Positions 1-10,196 are shown, counted from the stretch's first letter. The stretch: 64,000 nt of DNA from CBDCWQ01 sp965223435 (GCA_965223435.1 CBDCWQ010000014.1:1-64000), one strand, 5' to 3'. Notes: generated by a model from the sequence alone, not told the origin. Numbers and translations: made by a program.

Positions 1-2
1 AT

Positions 3-3000
3 TTTGTTCACGAAGAACAAGGAACGCTCAAGATTCAGGCAAGGGCCGATGCCGACGGCCAGACAGCCGACCTCAACCTTTCCTTGTCCGCAAAAGACCA
101 AGTTTATGAGGCGCGCCTAGACACCCGTCTTCCCCAAAATGGAACCCTAGACGCAACCGTCGCCGCAGAGGTCTCTGGCGAAGGATACCCAAGCTATAAA
201 GCGAAACTCAGGGCCCGTCGAGTCAACCTAAGAGCATTGTGGCCACTTTGGCCCACAAGCCATCTCACTGTCACAAGCACGGCCCAAGGCACGGGCGTCC
301 CGCTGTCCGAAACCAGCCAGTGCCGCGGCACCCTCCACGTAAAGAGTTCTACAATCGCCAACGTAGCGGTCGATCAATTCCTCCTTAACGCATCGACCAC
401 CGATTCCTCATGGCGATCGCACTTCTCGCTGGCCATGTTGGGCCTCAAGTCTCATGGCAACGCTCAGGGAACCACGCAAACGCTTAGGAACGCCACCGTA
501 GAGGCGACAAGCTCCGATATCGCGCCTCTTCTCGCAAAAATTCAGCGTCGGGGGCGGGGAAGCTTCGCACTCAAAATGCAGGCCCGCGGACCTTTTGTGG
601 GCCCGTTGCAGCTCGGCGCAGAGGTTGAGGGCCGCGGGGTTGCCTTAAAGGACACCACTCTCAAGCACTTCACGATGAAACTGTTTGTTTCAGATCTTGT
701 AGCCCATCCGAAGGGGCACGGATCACTCGAGGTCAAAAACCTTCGTTTCAAGGAAATGGTCCCCTCGATCCAAAGGGCGAAGCTTCGCATCGACGGCGAC
801 ACCAAGAAGGCTCACATCACCCTCCAAGCAGCGGGAAATGCCGCCCACGCGTCGATGAAGGCCACAGTGAAGCGGGCAGGAAACACCGTAGACATTCGAT
901 GGGCTACGCTCGACCTTTCCTGGAAGCGGCTTTCCTTGGGACTCGCGGCGCCCGCACGTTGGCAGATCAACCTCGACCAGCCCTCAGTCGTTCTGTCCCG
1001 AACCCGACTCTTGGCACTCGATGGGGCCGTCGATGGCAAGGGCGTACTTCATCCTAAGGAGTCGAATTTTCGCCTGGCTATGCGCGGTCTCGACTTGGCT
1101 CCCCTTCACGTACTCTTTTCGGGGCCGGCACCGAGCGGACGGTTGTCGCTCACATCGACGGTCGTGGGCCCCCTACACAATCCGCGCCTGCAACTTCAGG
1201 CAACCCTTCACGATGTCAAAGCGCCGGGAGCACCAGGCCCCATCAAGGGTGAGGTGACCCTTTCGTCCAAACCTCGCAACACATCCATGAAGGCCGCGCT
1301 CACGGTAGCCAAGGCACCCCTCAACGTCGCAATGCTTCTGGGCCGGAGTCTCCCAGCCCTCAAAAAACGCATCACAAGCCTACGCGGCGACGCCACGCCA
1401 CTCTCGCTGCATCTTAGTCTCAAAGATTTGCCTGCAGATGAGCTCCAAAAATATGTGCCATCGCTCGCCTCTTTGCGTGGCCATTTGGGGATCGAGCTTT
1501 CCTTGGACGGAACACTGGCTCGGCCCAAGTTCGCCAGCAGCACAACCCTTTCTCGCGCCGAGGTGAACGGTATTGCGCTCAAAGATTTGAAGGTCCTCGT
1601 CACCACCCGAGGCGCCAAGAGCGAAACGAAAGTGGCTATGGACCTGGAGCAAAAGGGTGAAACTCTTGTGCAAGCCAAAGCGCATATCAACGCGCCCTGG
1701 TGGCTCGTCTTACGAAACCCCAGCCAGCCCACATTTCGTGCAGAACTCAAGGTTCCGGAGTTGCCGATGGACAACATTCGGACTTGGATGGATGAAGCAC
1801 CGCCCATTCACGGAAGGCTCTCAGTCCACGCCCATGCAAGCGGAAAGCTCGACAAGCCAAAGCTTAAGGCAAAGCTCTCGTTCAACAAGCTTCGACTCAA
1901 AGATGTACCTTTGGGCCACGGGCAAGTGTCTACCCAATACCGCCCCGACCAAATACAAGCCGAGCTTAGGTTCGAGCAACCAGGGGGTGGTCACCTTGTG
2001 GCGGGCGGTCGTCTCGAAGGCCCAAACCTAGAGCGCCTTTCGGCGCATGCCCAAGGAGAAGGGCTGCGTCTAGCTGGACTCCAATATGCGCTGACCGCGA
2101 TAGAAAACCTAGGGGGAACGCTCAGCCTAAACGTGAAGGCGTCCGGCTCTCTTGGGCGCCCTTCGGTCGTGGGCAAAATGGAGCTCATGGATGGGGCCGT
2201 CGACGCCGATTCCGCACCCCCCATTCGAAAGATGCGCCTCAGTGCAAAGCTGACGCAAACGAAGCTTACGCTCCGCGCGCTCTCGGCTCACATCGGCGAC
2301 GGGACCCTCGCCGCCCACGGGAACCTGAAGATCGCCGGGCTCTCTGCAAAATCCGGAACCTTTCACCTCAAAACCAACAAGATTCCGCTTGCCGGGCCCC
2401 TTGCTGATGCAAAGCTGACAACAACCGTTGATGCTGAAGGAGCTTACGCCCCCAACGGCTGGACCGTCCGAGTGAAGGCGAACAAAAGCGAACTCCGCGT
2501 GCCAAGGCTCACCGAGGACGACACACTGCACCCCATCGGAGCCCTTCCCGACGTCACCATTGTTGTGGATGACGAAGGTTCTTCCCCCGACGAAACCCAC
2601 AACCAGCGCCCCACCAAGTCCTCCGCACTTGCGGCGTTAAGCGCCAGGTTATCCTTCGATCCACTGTTTGTGCGCGGTCAGGGCGCCGATGTCGAAGTCG
2701 CAGGAAAACTTCAGGCGACCCATGCCGGCGACCGTGGGGTTCGCATCGGCGGCCGGGTTTGGATTCGTCGGGGAACCTTACGACTATTCGAAAACAAGTT
2801 TCTCGTAGAGCGAGCGACCGCGACGTTCGACGCCGCATCAGATCCGGACCCTATCCTCGACGTTGAGCTCAAACGCAGGACCAACGATACAACCATTTAC
2901 GTATCGGTTCGTGGTCCAGCATCCAAACCCACCCTGACGCTTCGCAGCGTCCCAGCGATCTACGATCGGTCGCAAATTCTTGCCATCTTGCTTACGGGTC

Positions 3001-3371
3001 GCGCGGATCTCCAATCAGGAGGAGATTCAACAGCCTCCTCGGCCGTCGCAAGCGCCGTATCCCAAGCCCTGCTGAGTAGCCTAGCCTCCCGTTTAGCACC
3101 CAAACTCGGCATCGACGTCGCGCGTATTTCAGTAGATGATGTCTCCAAAGACAAAGAAGGCGGCGGCGGTCTTCGCGCACGAACCGAACTGGGGAAACAG
3201 CTGAGTCAGCGTGCGTATATCGGGTACCGTCATGTGTTTGGTGCCGACAGCACCGAAAACGCCAACGAGGGAATTTTTGAGTACCGCATCTCACCCCGTT
3301 GGTTGCTCAGCACGGTTTTTGGAGACGCCGGCGTCGGTGGGCTTGACCTCTTTTGGACCTACCGTTTTTAG
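3..3371 (+). CDS. tamB: Translocation and assembly module TamB, 3' part
   Basis: The reading frame is open to the left edge, so the gene starts upstream; about 1,120 C-terminal residues are present. TamB is an inner-membrane-anchored periplasmic protein with a long hydrophobic beta groove, which works with an Omp85 partner in envelope lipid transport or outer-membrane protein assembly. The sequence has the expected character: long runs of alternating polar and apolar strands rich in Gly, Leu and Lys, no internal membrane segments, and a C-terminal DUF490-type region. That region contains YDRSQILAILLTGR and an ending rich in aromatics that closes on WTYRF, like an outer-membrane strand. The next gene on the right is convergent. 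The partner Omp85 gene would be expected upstream of the window. Confidence 0.9.
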   Translation, partial: FVHEEQGTLKIQARADADGQTADLNLSLSAKDQVYEARLDTRLPQNGTLDATVAAEVSGEGYPSYKAKLRARRVNLRALWPLWPTSHLTVTSTAQGTGVPLSETSQCRGTLHVKSSTIANVAVDQFLLNASTTDSSWRSHFSLAMLGLKSHGNAQGTTQTLRNATVEATSSDIAPLLAKIQRRGRGSFALKMQARGPFVGPLQLGAEVEGRGVALKDTTLKHFTMKLFVSDLVAHPKGHGSLEVKNLRFKEMVPSIQRAKLRIDGDTKKAHITLQAAGNAAHASMKATVKRAGNTVDIRWATLDLSWKRLSLGLAAPARWQINLDQPSVVLSRTRLLALDGAVDGKGVLHPKESNFRLAMRGLDLAPLHVLFSGPAPSGRLSLTSTVVGPLHNPRLQLQATLHDVKAPGAPGPIKGEVTLSSKPRNTSMKAALTVAKAPLNVAMLLGRSLPALKKRITSLRGDATPLSLHLSLKDLPADELQKYVPSLASLRGHLGIELSLDGTLARPKFASSTTLSRAEVNGIALKDLKVLVTTRGAKSETKVAMDLEQKGETLVQAKAHINAPWWLVLRNPSQPTFRAELKVPELPMDNIRTWMDEAPPIHGRLSVHAHASGKLDKPKLKAKLSFNKLRLKDVPLGHGQVSTQYRPDQIQAELRFEQPGGGHLVAGGRLEGPNLERLSAHAQGEGLRLAGLQYALTAIENLGGTLSLNVKASGSLGRPSVVGKMELMDGAVDADSAPPIRKMRLSAKLTQTKLTLRALSAHIGDGTLAAHGNLKIAGLSAKSGTFHLKTNKIPLAGPLADAKLTTTVDAEGAYAPNGWTVRVKANKSELRVPRLTEDDTLHPIGALPDVTIVVDDEGSSPDETHNQRPTKSSALAALSARLSFDPLFVRGQGADVEVAGKLQATHAGDRGVRIGGRVWIRRGTLRLFENKFLVERATATFDAASDPDPILDVELKRRTNDTTIYVSVRGPASKPTLTLRSVPAIYDRSQILAILLTGRADLQSGGDSTASSAVASAVSQALLSSLASRLAPKLGIDVARISVDDVSKDKEGGGGLRARTELGKQLSQRAYIGYRHVFGADSTENANEGIFEYRISPRWLLSTVFGDAGVGGLDLFWTYRF

Positions 3372-3588
3372 GCGTCGCTCCAAACACGCGCCCCAAGTAT
3401 CAGTATGCGGTACGTACACGAAAGAGCGCGTTCCCGGTATCCGAGCGGTCGCCTCAGTGTGGTCTGGACCCCGGTTCGTTGCGTTTTCCCAAATGCGACA
3501 AAGCGGGACCTTCGAGCACCCTCAACGTACCCGAGTGATCACCGCCAACCGCTGCCACGCTGTCAGAATCGAACCGGACGCGGATAAG

Positions 3589-5211
3589 CTAGCCATCTAG
3601 GAGTTCGTGAAGCGGGCTGAGCTTGTCGTGCCAGGCATACTGTTTGTAGCTGTACGCGGGGTCCTTCCACTCCCAAGCATATCTTGGCTGGAACTCTCTT
3701 CCGTTGTGGCGATTGTAGATTTCGTAGGTACCGATTCCTACTTTCCCTTTTTCTTGTTCGCAGTCTTCGACCCGCACCCCGAATAGATGGAGAATGGTGT
3801 TAAGCAAGAGGTTGTAGGCGACACCGCTTCGTCCGGGAAATCCGAGATCATCAAACCGGTACGGAGATCGAAAATCGATGAGATGCCCGTTCCGGATACC
3901 ATTTTTTCCGCCGCACATCACGATGGGCATCCCCGAGCCTTGATGGTTGGAGTGGGTGCCCATGTTGTTCGTCCAGAGGACGACGGTTCGATCTAAGCAG
4001 GTCCGACCCGACCCGTCTTCGACTTGATCGAGATCCTTTACGAAATCGGCAATCATCCTCCCCTGGAACTCTGCGATTTTGACGTAGTCATCTCGACCCG
4101 CTGCATCATAACCGCCTGTCCCTTTGGGCACGAGGTATCTATGTCCACAATCGTGAGAACCATATTTGTAATTGATGTACTTGTGAAATCCGCCCGCCCC
4201 CCCCGGCTTCAGATTGACAATAAAAATCCGAGGCGGCAGTCGGCACTTGATCGCGTGGGCCACAATTTTCAGATGGTCTTTCGCTCGACTTAGGCTAAAC
4301 CGATTGTGAAGAGAATCACGGTACCTACGGAGTCCCTCCTCAGGTGCTTCGGGGCCTTGTTCTCCTAGCAGTGATGGTTTTTCGCATCGAAGGACGCTTC
4401 GCTGTTCAATGGTTTTTCTGAAATCGTTCAGTTGGTCTAGATAGGACTCAAAATCAATCTTCTTTGCTGCGAAGTGCCTATTCTTTGAGGCAAGGCTTAT
4501 CACATGGTCGATACTCTCCATGTTCCTTCTTTTCTGCGCCTCGAAAGACGCCAGGCCTTTGTCATCACTTCTGACATTCTTGAAAAGCTTACTGAGCACG
4601 GTATCTGGATCGTACTCGGGGATCACTGGGACGACGCCGGCACTTGTTTGGGCAAAAGAAATCGCTTGACCCTCATTTGCGGTTCGCTGGGGCCCACAAT
4701 TGATGCTGAGCACGGGCGACTGAATATGCCTCGCAATGCACTGATCGATAGATACTTTGGGGCCAGCGGTTCCGCTGACCTCATCTGGTGCGTATCCCGT
4801 CAGAGGAAGACCGTTCACATGACTACTCCTGTAGGTGGCGTCAATTCCTCGCAAAATCGTCAGTTTGTCTAAGAGGGAGCCCCAGTTTTTCTGCGTAAAT
4901 ACCTCACTCACGTCCCGGCCGGAATATTCGTCACGAAGTGAATAAAGTTTTACCTTTCCGTCCCGAGCAACATTTCTGTCGCTGGTTTTCGGGGTTCCAT
5001 CCTGCCCAGTTTTGTTCTCGAGCTCTTGGTCATTGGGAAAAAAGTCCTGACAATTCCCATTGGCTGTAAAAAAAACCACAAGCGTCAGGTCGTTTTTTGC
5101 GCGCTCCTGAGCCAATGCGAGCTGAGACAGGGCCTGGGGGAAGATGGAACCTCCAAGGAGGGCGCCGCCGGAGCCCTTTAGAAAGAATCTTCGATCGAAT
5201 CTTAGTGTCAC
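3589..5211 (-). CDS. Tat-exported DUF1552 domain protein
   Basis: This is a 540-residue protein of the DUF1552 family, whose function is unknown and which is common in planctomycetes and myxobacteria. The start is GTG at 5211, preceded by AAGGAG at a good distance. The N-terminus carries a twin-arginine signal (DRRFFLKGSGGALLGG), so export in a folded state is expected. The body contains the family-typical C-terminal half with LDRTVVLWTNNMGTHSNHQG and a GMPIVMCGG segment, resembling sulfatase/alkaline-phosphatase-like folds in layout. DUF1552 genes often follow a gene for a DUF1592/DUF1588 cytochrome-like protein; no such partner is seen here. TamB converges on it from the left. The family call is firm; the biochemical role is not known. 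Confidence 0.88.
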   Translation of the reverse strand: MTLRFDRRFFLKGSGGALLGGSIFPQALSQLALAQERAKNDLTLVVFFTANGNCQDFFPNDQELENKTGQDGTPKTSDRNVARDGKVKLYSLRDEYSGRDVSEVFTQKNWGSLLDKLTILRGIDATYRSSHVNGLPLTGYAPDEVSGTAGPKVSIDQCIARHIQSPVLSINCGPQRTANEGQAISFAQTSAGVVPVIPEYDPDTVLSKLFKNVRSDDKGLASFEAQKRRNMESIDHVISLASKNRHFAAKKIDFESYLDQLNDFRKTIEQRSVLRCEKPSLLGEQGPEAPEEGLRRYRDSLHNRFSLSRAKDHLKIVAHAIKCRLPPRIFIVNLKPGGAGGFHKYINYKYGSHDCGHRYLVPKGTGGYDAAGRDDYVKIAEFQGRMIADFVKDLDQVEDGSGRTCLDRTVVLWTNNMGTHSNHQGSGMPIVMCGGKNGIRNGHLIDFRSPYRFDDLGFPGRSGVAYNLLLNTILHLFGVRVEDCEQEKGKVGIGTYEIYNRHNGREFQPRYAWEWKDPAYSYKQYAWHDKLSPLHELLDG

Positions 5212-5626
5212 TTCTTTTTCTCCTTAGGCGCTACGATGTCGTAGAATGCGAAATCAAAGCACCGAACCTACTCGAAACAGGGACTCAAAGAGCTGCAAGC
5301 GAAGTGCCAATAACCGGCCCACGTTTTTCCGTCCAAAACCCATCATCAAGTGCCCGATTGGGGTCTCGAGTCCCGACGATTCGTCCACACATGGCGGACA
5401 GTGGCATGACTTGCTGTGCCATACCGTAACGAGTCGCGCCAAACGGGGTGATTGCTCGCATGAAGCAACCTCTGAGCTACTCAAGAAGACGAAGATGGTT
5501 CAATGGTTGGGGAGCGAGCGCTTCGGGGGTGAGGGTGAGATTTAGACCGGCGGTGTCGGGTGCGAGCCCACGACGGTGCTTTCAGGCGCTTGTGGTCCAC
5601 GTTCTCTCCGGTGATATTTTGCCCTG
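5212..5626. other. 415-bp intergenic region between divergent genes
   Basis: This region separates the DUF1552 gene (minus) from the lipoprotein gene (plus) and must hold both promoters. Short open frames exist on both strands (for example about 76 codons on the minus strand at 5254-5484), but they have no ribosome-binding site or recognisable domain. I see no clear hairpin or repeat. Confidence 0.5.
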
Positions 5627-8113
5627 GTGATCGTTAGGAATGGGTACCGGTTGGCGCTTGGCTTCCTTCTTGTCGGTGGACCCCTCATTTCGGCTTGTGG
5701 AGGCGGGGTGGATCCAAGGGTGGCTGCAGAATGCTTTATTCGCAGCGAGCCGGTTGAATTGCCGGATAACTCGGGGACAAACTTGCCGAGTCTTTTTGCG
5801 CTCCCTACCGGGCAGCTAGACTCGATTGCGCTTGGAGACTCAAAGTCGGCCTCTGTGAAAGAGGGTGGCCAGAAAAACTATGGATTTCTTGCATCGCCTC
5901 GAGCAACGTATACGGCGATTGTATCGCCGAGCGACGGTGTTGCCTATCTACGAGTCTTTTTAGGCAAAGAGCAGATTGCCAGCGCCCTTGAGCGTGGCGA
6001 CAATGCAGCTCATTTCAACACCGAAGAGGCCGGGTGTTTTGTTCTGTCCATTCGCGGAAACACCGACGCACGTTTTAGTGTTCGGATTGTCGAGGGGTTC
6101 GTAGAGGTTCGAGAACCCGAACCGCCACCCGATTCGGTCTCTTTTTCTTCTCGGTCTGTTTCTGTGGGCGCGACCCGCGGGGGCCGTCTTCCAGAATCGT
6201 TTGTCGTCAGCGTGAAGCATACCGGCGGGACTCTACGCGTGGTCCCCGAAACGCTCCCTGATTGGCTGAATGCGACGGTGCGGGCAACTCAAGACGCCCT
6301 GGTGGATGAGCTCGAAATCTCGGTTCTTGCGGTTGACCACGAGAAGGGGGATTGGGTGACGGCCGAACTCGTTCGCGATGGGGCGGTAGTGGCAAAAGAC
6401 AGGATCTATGTCTCACTGAATCTTGAGTGGCCCATTGTGATTTCAGCGCCCGACAGCAAAAGATCGTCCGGATATTCGCTCGCGACGAGTTACGAGGTGG
6501 CATCGTTTGCCGGCAGCACCACCACAGCCGTCGCGGTGTTCCGACTCAACACCGGTACGACCTCCTCGGAGTTCAAGGACCAAGGAAATCGAATCAACTG
6601 GACGGTGGCCAGCGACAAGCCATGGGTGGCGGCAGAACCGATCTGTGCCTGTGACGTGGAGGACAGCACCCTAGATCAATTCCGCTTGACATTCGCCGGC
6701 TTTGAGTCGCTGACGCCCGGCGTGCATACCGCAAACATCATCGTTTCGGACCAATATGGCCATGCGGTTCCGTTTTCGGCCATTCTCAATCTTTCTCCGA
6801 ATCGAATTTCGGTCCCGAGAGGTGTGGCGTTCGCTCAGGTGGGTGTTGAATCAAGTCTCGTTCGTACGCTTTCTATCGGGAACTCGTCCCAAATAGCGAT
6901 GAGCTGGACCGCAAATACCAATACGAACTGGATACAGATCGCAAAGAATGCTGATGAGCTGACCCTAACCGCAGATCCAAGCGGGCTACAAAAAGAGGTA
7001 TTGCACTATGGCACTGTGGTCGTGAGCTCGCCTTCCGCAGCGCAAGATGAACTCGTGAACGTCGGGCTCTACATTTCGGATGCTGGGGTCAGCACCAGCA
7101 CCCAAACGATTGTTCGATACGACACATCGACTGCCAATCATGGGGAGCAGGACATGGTGACTGACCCCATTCGACCCCATCTTTATTTACACCGACGGGG
7201 CCCAGAAGTGCTGGTCTTCAACATTTATACAGGCCATCAAATCGCGAAGTATAACATTGGAGCAAAACTTGAGCGTGATTTCCAAGTTGGACACCTCGAA
7301 GTGAGCATGGACGGTAAGACACTCTACGTGACTGAGTTCCGAAAACCTAGGCTCGTCATGGTAAGTTTACCGGATGGCGCGGTCTCCGAGCTCTACAATC
7401 TGTCTATTCCAGAAGGCGCGGACTTCGTGATGTCTCCGTGCCACACGATCGTGGACGGTCGTGAGGTCTTGGTTGGAAACATCTATGACAATCGATCTCT
7501 CGGCTTAGGCATCTACGATGGAACCACCGCAGAACGTATTCTTCTGTGGGAGAAGAACCATGCAACAAATGTAGTGGGCGTAGACTGTCGCCCGTCGACT
7601 CCAAGCGTGCTCTTTGCCGAACGCGGATACAGCAACCAAATTGAACGGTACGAGTTGCGCTACTACTCCGGTTCAGAACTCGTCCAGGTCGAGAGGACAC
7701 ACCGCGGATTTCACGGTGCGACGGTCCGAGACGCTTATGTCCCCAGCATCTTGGACGTCGCCGGCACCGGTTTCTACACCGTCGCGAACAAGACCTCTAT
7801 CCTCCACATCGGGGCGTCGAAGCAGACGATCGTCGACTTCGTCGATAAGGAAGTTCACCAACTTGCAGTGGGCCCATTTGAATCCAAACTCTACGCCTTT
7901 GTGCGTCACGACGAAAACCTCCGGTCTCTTTGGGTATACGATTCGTTTGCTCGCAAAATGGTGACATCTGCTGCTTTTGCCGCGGAGACCCCTCATGTCA
8001 TCACCCAGCTGTCATCCGATGGACTTCGTATTGTAGCCCGAGGTCGCGTTCCAGCGTTCCCCACATGGGAAACGTCCAAAGAAGTGGTCTGGACGATGAA
8101 AACCCGTTTTTGA
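5627..8113 (+). CDS. Secreted lipoprotein with Ig/BACON-like domains and C-terminal beta-propeller
   Basis: This is an 828-residue protein of unknown function. The GTG start leads into a lipoprotein signal peptide with hydrophobic core LALGFLLVGG and a lipobox ending in ISAC, so lipidation at that Cys and anchoring in an outer or inner membrane leaflet are expected. Residues about 165-500 look like repeated Ig-like or BACON-like beta domains (segments such as ASDKPWVAAEP and WTANTNTNWIQIA, where a Trp follows the strand). Residues about 505-828 repeat strand patterns such as SMDGKTLYVTEF, typical of YVTN-type beta-propellers. There is no catalytic motif. A perfect hairpin lies just after the stop, and a metalloprotease lipoprotein gene follows on the same strand. 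The domain reading is inference from strand patterns. Confidence 0.75.
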   Translation: MIVRNGYRLALGFLLVGGPLISACGGGVDPRVAAECFIRSEPVELPDNSGTNLPSLFALPTGQLDSIALGDSKSASVKEGGQKNYGFLASPRATYTAIVSPSDGVAYLRVFLGKEQIASALERGDNAAHFNTEEAGCFVLSIRGNTDARFSVRIVEGFVEVREPEPPPDSVSFSSRSVSVGATRGGRLPESFVVSVKHTGGTLRVVPETLPDWLNATVRATQDALVDELEISVLAVDHEKGDWVTAELVRDGAVVAKDRIYVSLNLEWPIVISAPDSKRSSGYSLATSYEVASFAGSTTTAVAVFRLNTGTTSSEFKDQGNRINWTVASDKPWVAAEPICACDVEDSTLDQFRLTFAGFESLTPGVHTANIIVSDQYGHAVPFSAILNLSPNRISVPRGVAFAQVGVESSLVRTLSIGNSSQIAMSWTANTNTNWIQIAKNADELTLTADPSGLQKEVLHYGTVVVSSPSAAQDELVNVGLYISDAGVSTSTQTIVRYDTSTANHGEQDMVTDPIRPHLYLHRRGPEVLVFNIYTGHQIAKYNIGAKLERDFQVGHLEVSMDGKTLYVTEFRKPRLVMVSLPDGAVSELYNLSIPEGADFVMSPCHTIVDGREVLVGNIYDNRSLGLGIYDGTTAERILLWEKNHATNVVGVDCRPSTPSVLFAERGYSNQIERYELRYYSGSELVQVERTHRGFHGATVRDAYVPSILDVAGTGFYTVANKTSILHIGASKQTIVDFVDKEVHQLAVGPFESKLYAFVRHDENLRSLWVYDSFARKMVTSAAFAAETPHVITQLSSDGLRIVARGRVPAFPTWETSKEVVWTMKTRF

Positions 8114-8136
8114 AATGGGCCTAAGCGGTCGCTTGG

Positions 8137-8170
8137 GCAACAAGCATGCAGAAACCTGCATGCTTGTTGC
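8137..8170 (+). terminator. Perfect 14-bp stem-loop after the lipoprotein gene
   Basis: GCAACAAGCATGCA (8137-8150) pairs perfectly with TGCATGCTTGTTGC (8157-8170) around the loop GAAACC. It lies 24 nt after the stop at 8113. No T-tract follows on either strand, so it is not a canonical intrinsic terminator. It could act in Rho-dependent ending, 3'-end protection or protein binding. Confidence 0.4.
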
Positions 8171-8287
8171 CTCATGGTGTGCGGCGAATGGCGCTCGGGC
8201 GCATGACTTCGCATCGGTTTGATGTTGGCATGAAAACTGCTTCGGTCTGGTCGGATGGAGACGGGTTGGTGGCCGAAGGAGTTTATC

Positions 8288-9970
8288 ATGAAAGCGCAAA
8301 TCAAGAGCCGCACTGCCGTGGCAGTCGGACTTTTCCTCTTTGCGGGCAGTGGATGCGGAGCCCCTGAAGACCCCATGGCGACCGAGGAAGAAGCGGTTTA
8401 TGCCGACGTAGCTAGGTTGTGGCGCGGCGGTCAGATCCCCGTGTGCTGGGAAAACCCAAAGGTGTCAAATGTCAGTGAACGAGGATGGGTGCAGCAAGCG
8501 GTACAAGACAGTTGGGTTGCGGTGTCTGGCCTCGAATTCACGGGATGGGGTGTCTGTATGAGCGGCAGTGATGGAATTCGAATCTTGATCTCAGACCAAG
8601 GCCCACACGTGGACCATCTGGGCAGGGACTTGAATGGCGTCAGAAATGGGATGGTTCTCAACTTTACCTTTAAGAATTGGTCTTTGGGGTGTCAGAACAA
8701 TCGCCGGTTCTGCATCGAGGCCATTGCGGTCCATGAGTTTGGTCACGCGATCGGGTTTTCGCACGAACAGAACCGGCCGGATACACCGAGCTGGTGTGAC
8801 GAAGAGCAAGGCGAAGATGGCGATACGTTGTTTGGCGCCTGGGATCTTCAGTCGGTGATGAACTACTGCAATCCGAATTGGAATGGTTCCGGAAACCTGA
8901 GTGCCACCGACATCGCTGCCGTCCAACATTACTATGGGGTTGGCTACCTCAAGGAGTTTGTCAGAAGACCCTCCGTGACCACCGGGAACTTTGACCAAGA
9001 CACTGAAGACGAAGTCGTCACCGTGGGCGTCGATCACCAAGGTCGAACGGCAGTCTTGGTCTACGATACGCGCGTTGTGGGACAACGGATCGTGATCGAG
9101 AATAGAATCGGCGACCTCCGCGTCCACGGCACCCATCCAGCCGCGGCTGCTGGGGATTTCGACGGGGATGGACGTGACGAGATGTTGGTGGCGGTTCAGG
9201 ACCATCTGGGGAGAACTGCCGTGCTGGTTTACGATGCTTTGCAAACCTCGGCTGGCCTCGATCTGAGTGAAACGCGTCGAATCGGTGACCTTCGGGTGCA
9301 CGGTCTCGATCCCGCGGTGGCGGCGGGCAATTTTGATACCGATTTGGCCGACGAAATCGTCGTGGCAGTCAAGGATAACCAAGGCCTAACCGCTGTTCTG
9401 GTCTACGACACCCAAGATGCCAACGGAAACTTTAGCCTGATTGAACAAAGACGAATGGGGGACCTGCGGGTCCATGGCCGGCATGGGTCCGTTGCCACCG
9501 GAAACTTTGATTTCGATGGTACGGATGAGCTTGTGGTCGGCGTACAAGACCATTCTGGTCGGGCTGCCATCCTGATCTACGATGCCAAACCGCAAGGAAG
9601 CGGTGTCGACTTGAGCCAAAGGATTGGCGATCTTCGTCTCGAGGGCAGCTATCCGGTGGTCTCCACCGCAAACCTTGATGCCGACGGTACCGACGAGCTG
9701 GTCGTCGGCGTCCGCGAAGCCCACATGGCTCGACTTGCAGTCCTGGCGTACGACCCGCCCCCCAGGGCAGGCTGGGTTGATCTGGGTGCCAACCGCGTAC
9801 TCAGGGACCAAAGAATCGAGCGAAACCCCGTGATCTATCTGTTCTACCCTGAATGTTCCGTAGCGACCGGACGCCTAGGGCACGCTCGCGGCCCTGATCT
9901 CATTGTCGCCTGCCCTGAAGGCCTCACCGCGGGCGCCTTCACGAGCGGATTCCAGATCAGAACCTTCTGA
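8288..9970 (+). CDS. Zinc metalloprotease (metzincin) lipoprotein with FG-GAP-like repeats
   Basis: This is a 560-residue secreted protease. The start is ATG at 8288, 7 nt after AAGGAG; an upstream in-frame ATG at 8255 is rejected because its extra residues lack signal character. The N-terminus is a lipoprotein signal (VAVGLFLFAGSGC). The catalytic zinc motif HEFGHAIGFSH lies at residues 149-159 followed by EQNRPD, as in astacin/matrixin-type metzincins, with a downstream SVMNYC segment as the Met-turn. From about residue 230 onward there are five or six repeats of about 60 residues with the pattern GNFDxDxxDExVVGVxDHxGRxAVLVYD. These resemble FG-GAP/VCBS repeats with Asp-rich calcium-binding loops. 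The substrate is unknown. Confidence 0.88.
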   Translation: MKAQIKSRTAVAVGLFLFAGSGCGAPEDPMATEEEAVYADVARLWRGGQIPVCWENPKVSNVSERGWVQQAVQDSWVAVSGLEFTGWGVCMSGSDGIRILISDQGPHVDHLGRDLNGVRNGMVLNFTFKNWSLGCQNNRRFCIEAIAVHEFGHAIGFSHEQNRPDTPSWCDEEQGEDGDTLFGAWDLQSVMNYCNPNWNGSGNLSATDIAAVQHYYGVGYLKEFVRRPSVTTGNFDQDTEDEVVTVGVDHQGRTAVLVYDTRVVGQRIVIENRIGDLRVHGTHPAAAAGDFDGDGRDEMLVAVQDHLGRTAVLVYDALQTSAGLDLSETRRIGDLRVHGLDPAVAAGNFDTDLADEIVVAVKDNQGLTAVLVYDTQDANGNFSLIEQRRMGDLRVHGRHGSVATGNFDFDGTDELVVGVQDHSGRAAILIYDAKPQGSGVDLSQRIGDLRLEGSYPVVSTANLDADGTDELVVGVREAHMARLAVLAYDPPPRAGWVDLGANRVLRDQRIERNPVIYLFYPECSVATGRLGHARGPDLIVACPEGLTAGAFTSGFQIRTF

Positions 9971-10196
9971 ATTCGTGGAGCACTGATGCGAAAATGCCTG
10001 CAGTCTCCTCGAGCATTTTGTCCACGTTGAGCCGACCATATGCCTTGAGTAGGCCAGCCGCGAGGACTCTCATGGCCTCTCCCCTTTGGGGCCGATCGTA
10101 GGACTCTGTGGCGATTTCGATCTGTTCGGCATCGCTCCAAAGGTTGAACGAGATCCAGAGTCGGTACCGTCCTTCCTCCGGTAGACCGATCCCAAC
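9957..10196 (-). pseudogene. Possible 3' remnant of a lost gene
   Basis: An 80-codon frame with protein-like composition runs from just after a TAA at 10197-10199 to a TGA overlapping the end of the metalloprotease gene. It reads with alternating hydrophobic and charged residues (RYRLWISFNLWSDAEQIEI, then AMRVLAAGLLKAYGRLNVDK), unlike the random translations nearby. It has no good start codon and no ribosome-binding site. The frame next to it upstream also looks partly protein-like (RVYLGRGEVISWDR), which suggests a frameshifted relic. No family was recognised. Confidence 0.3.
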
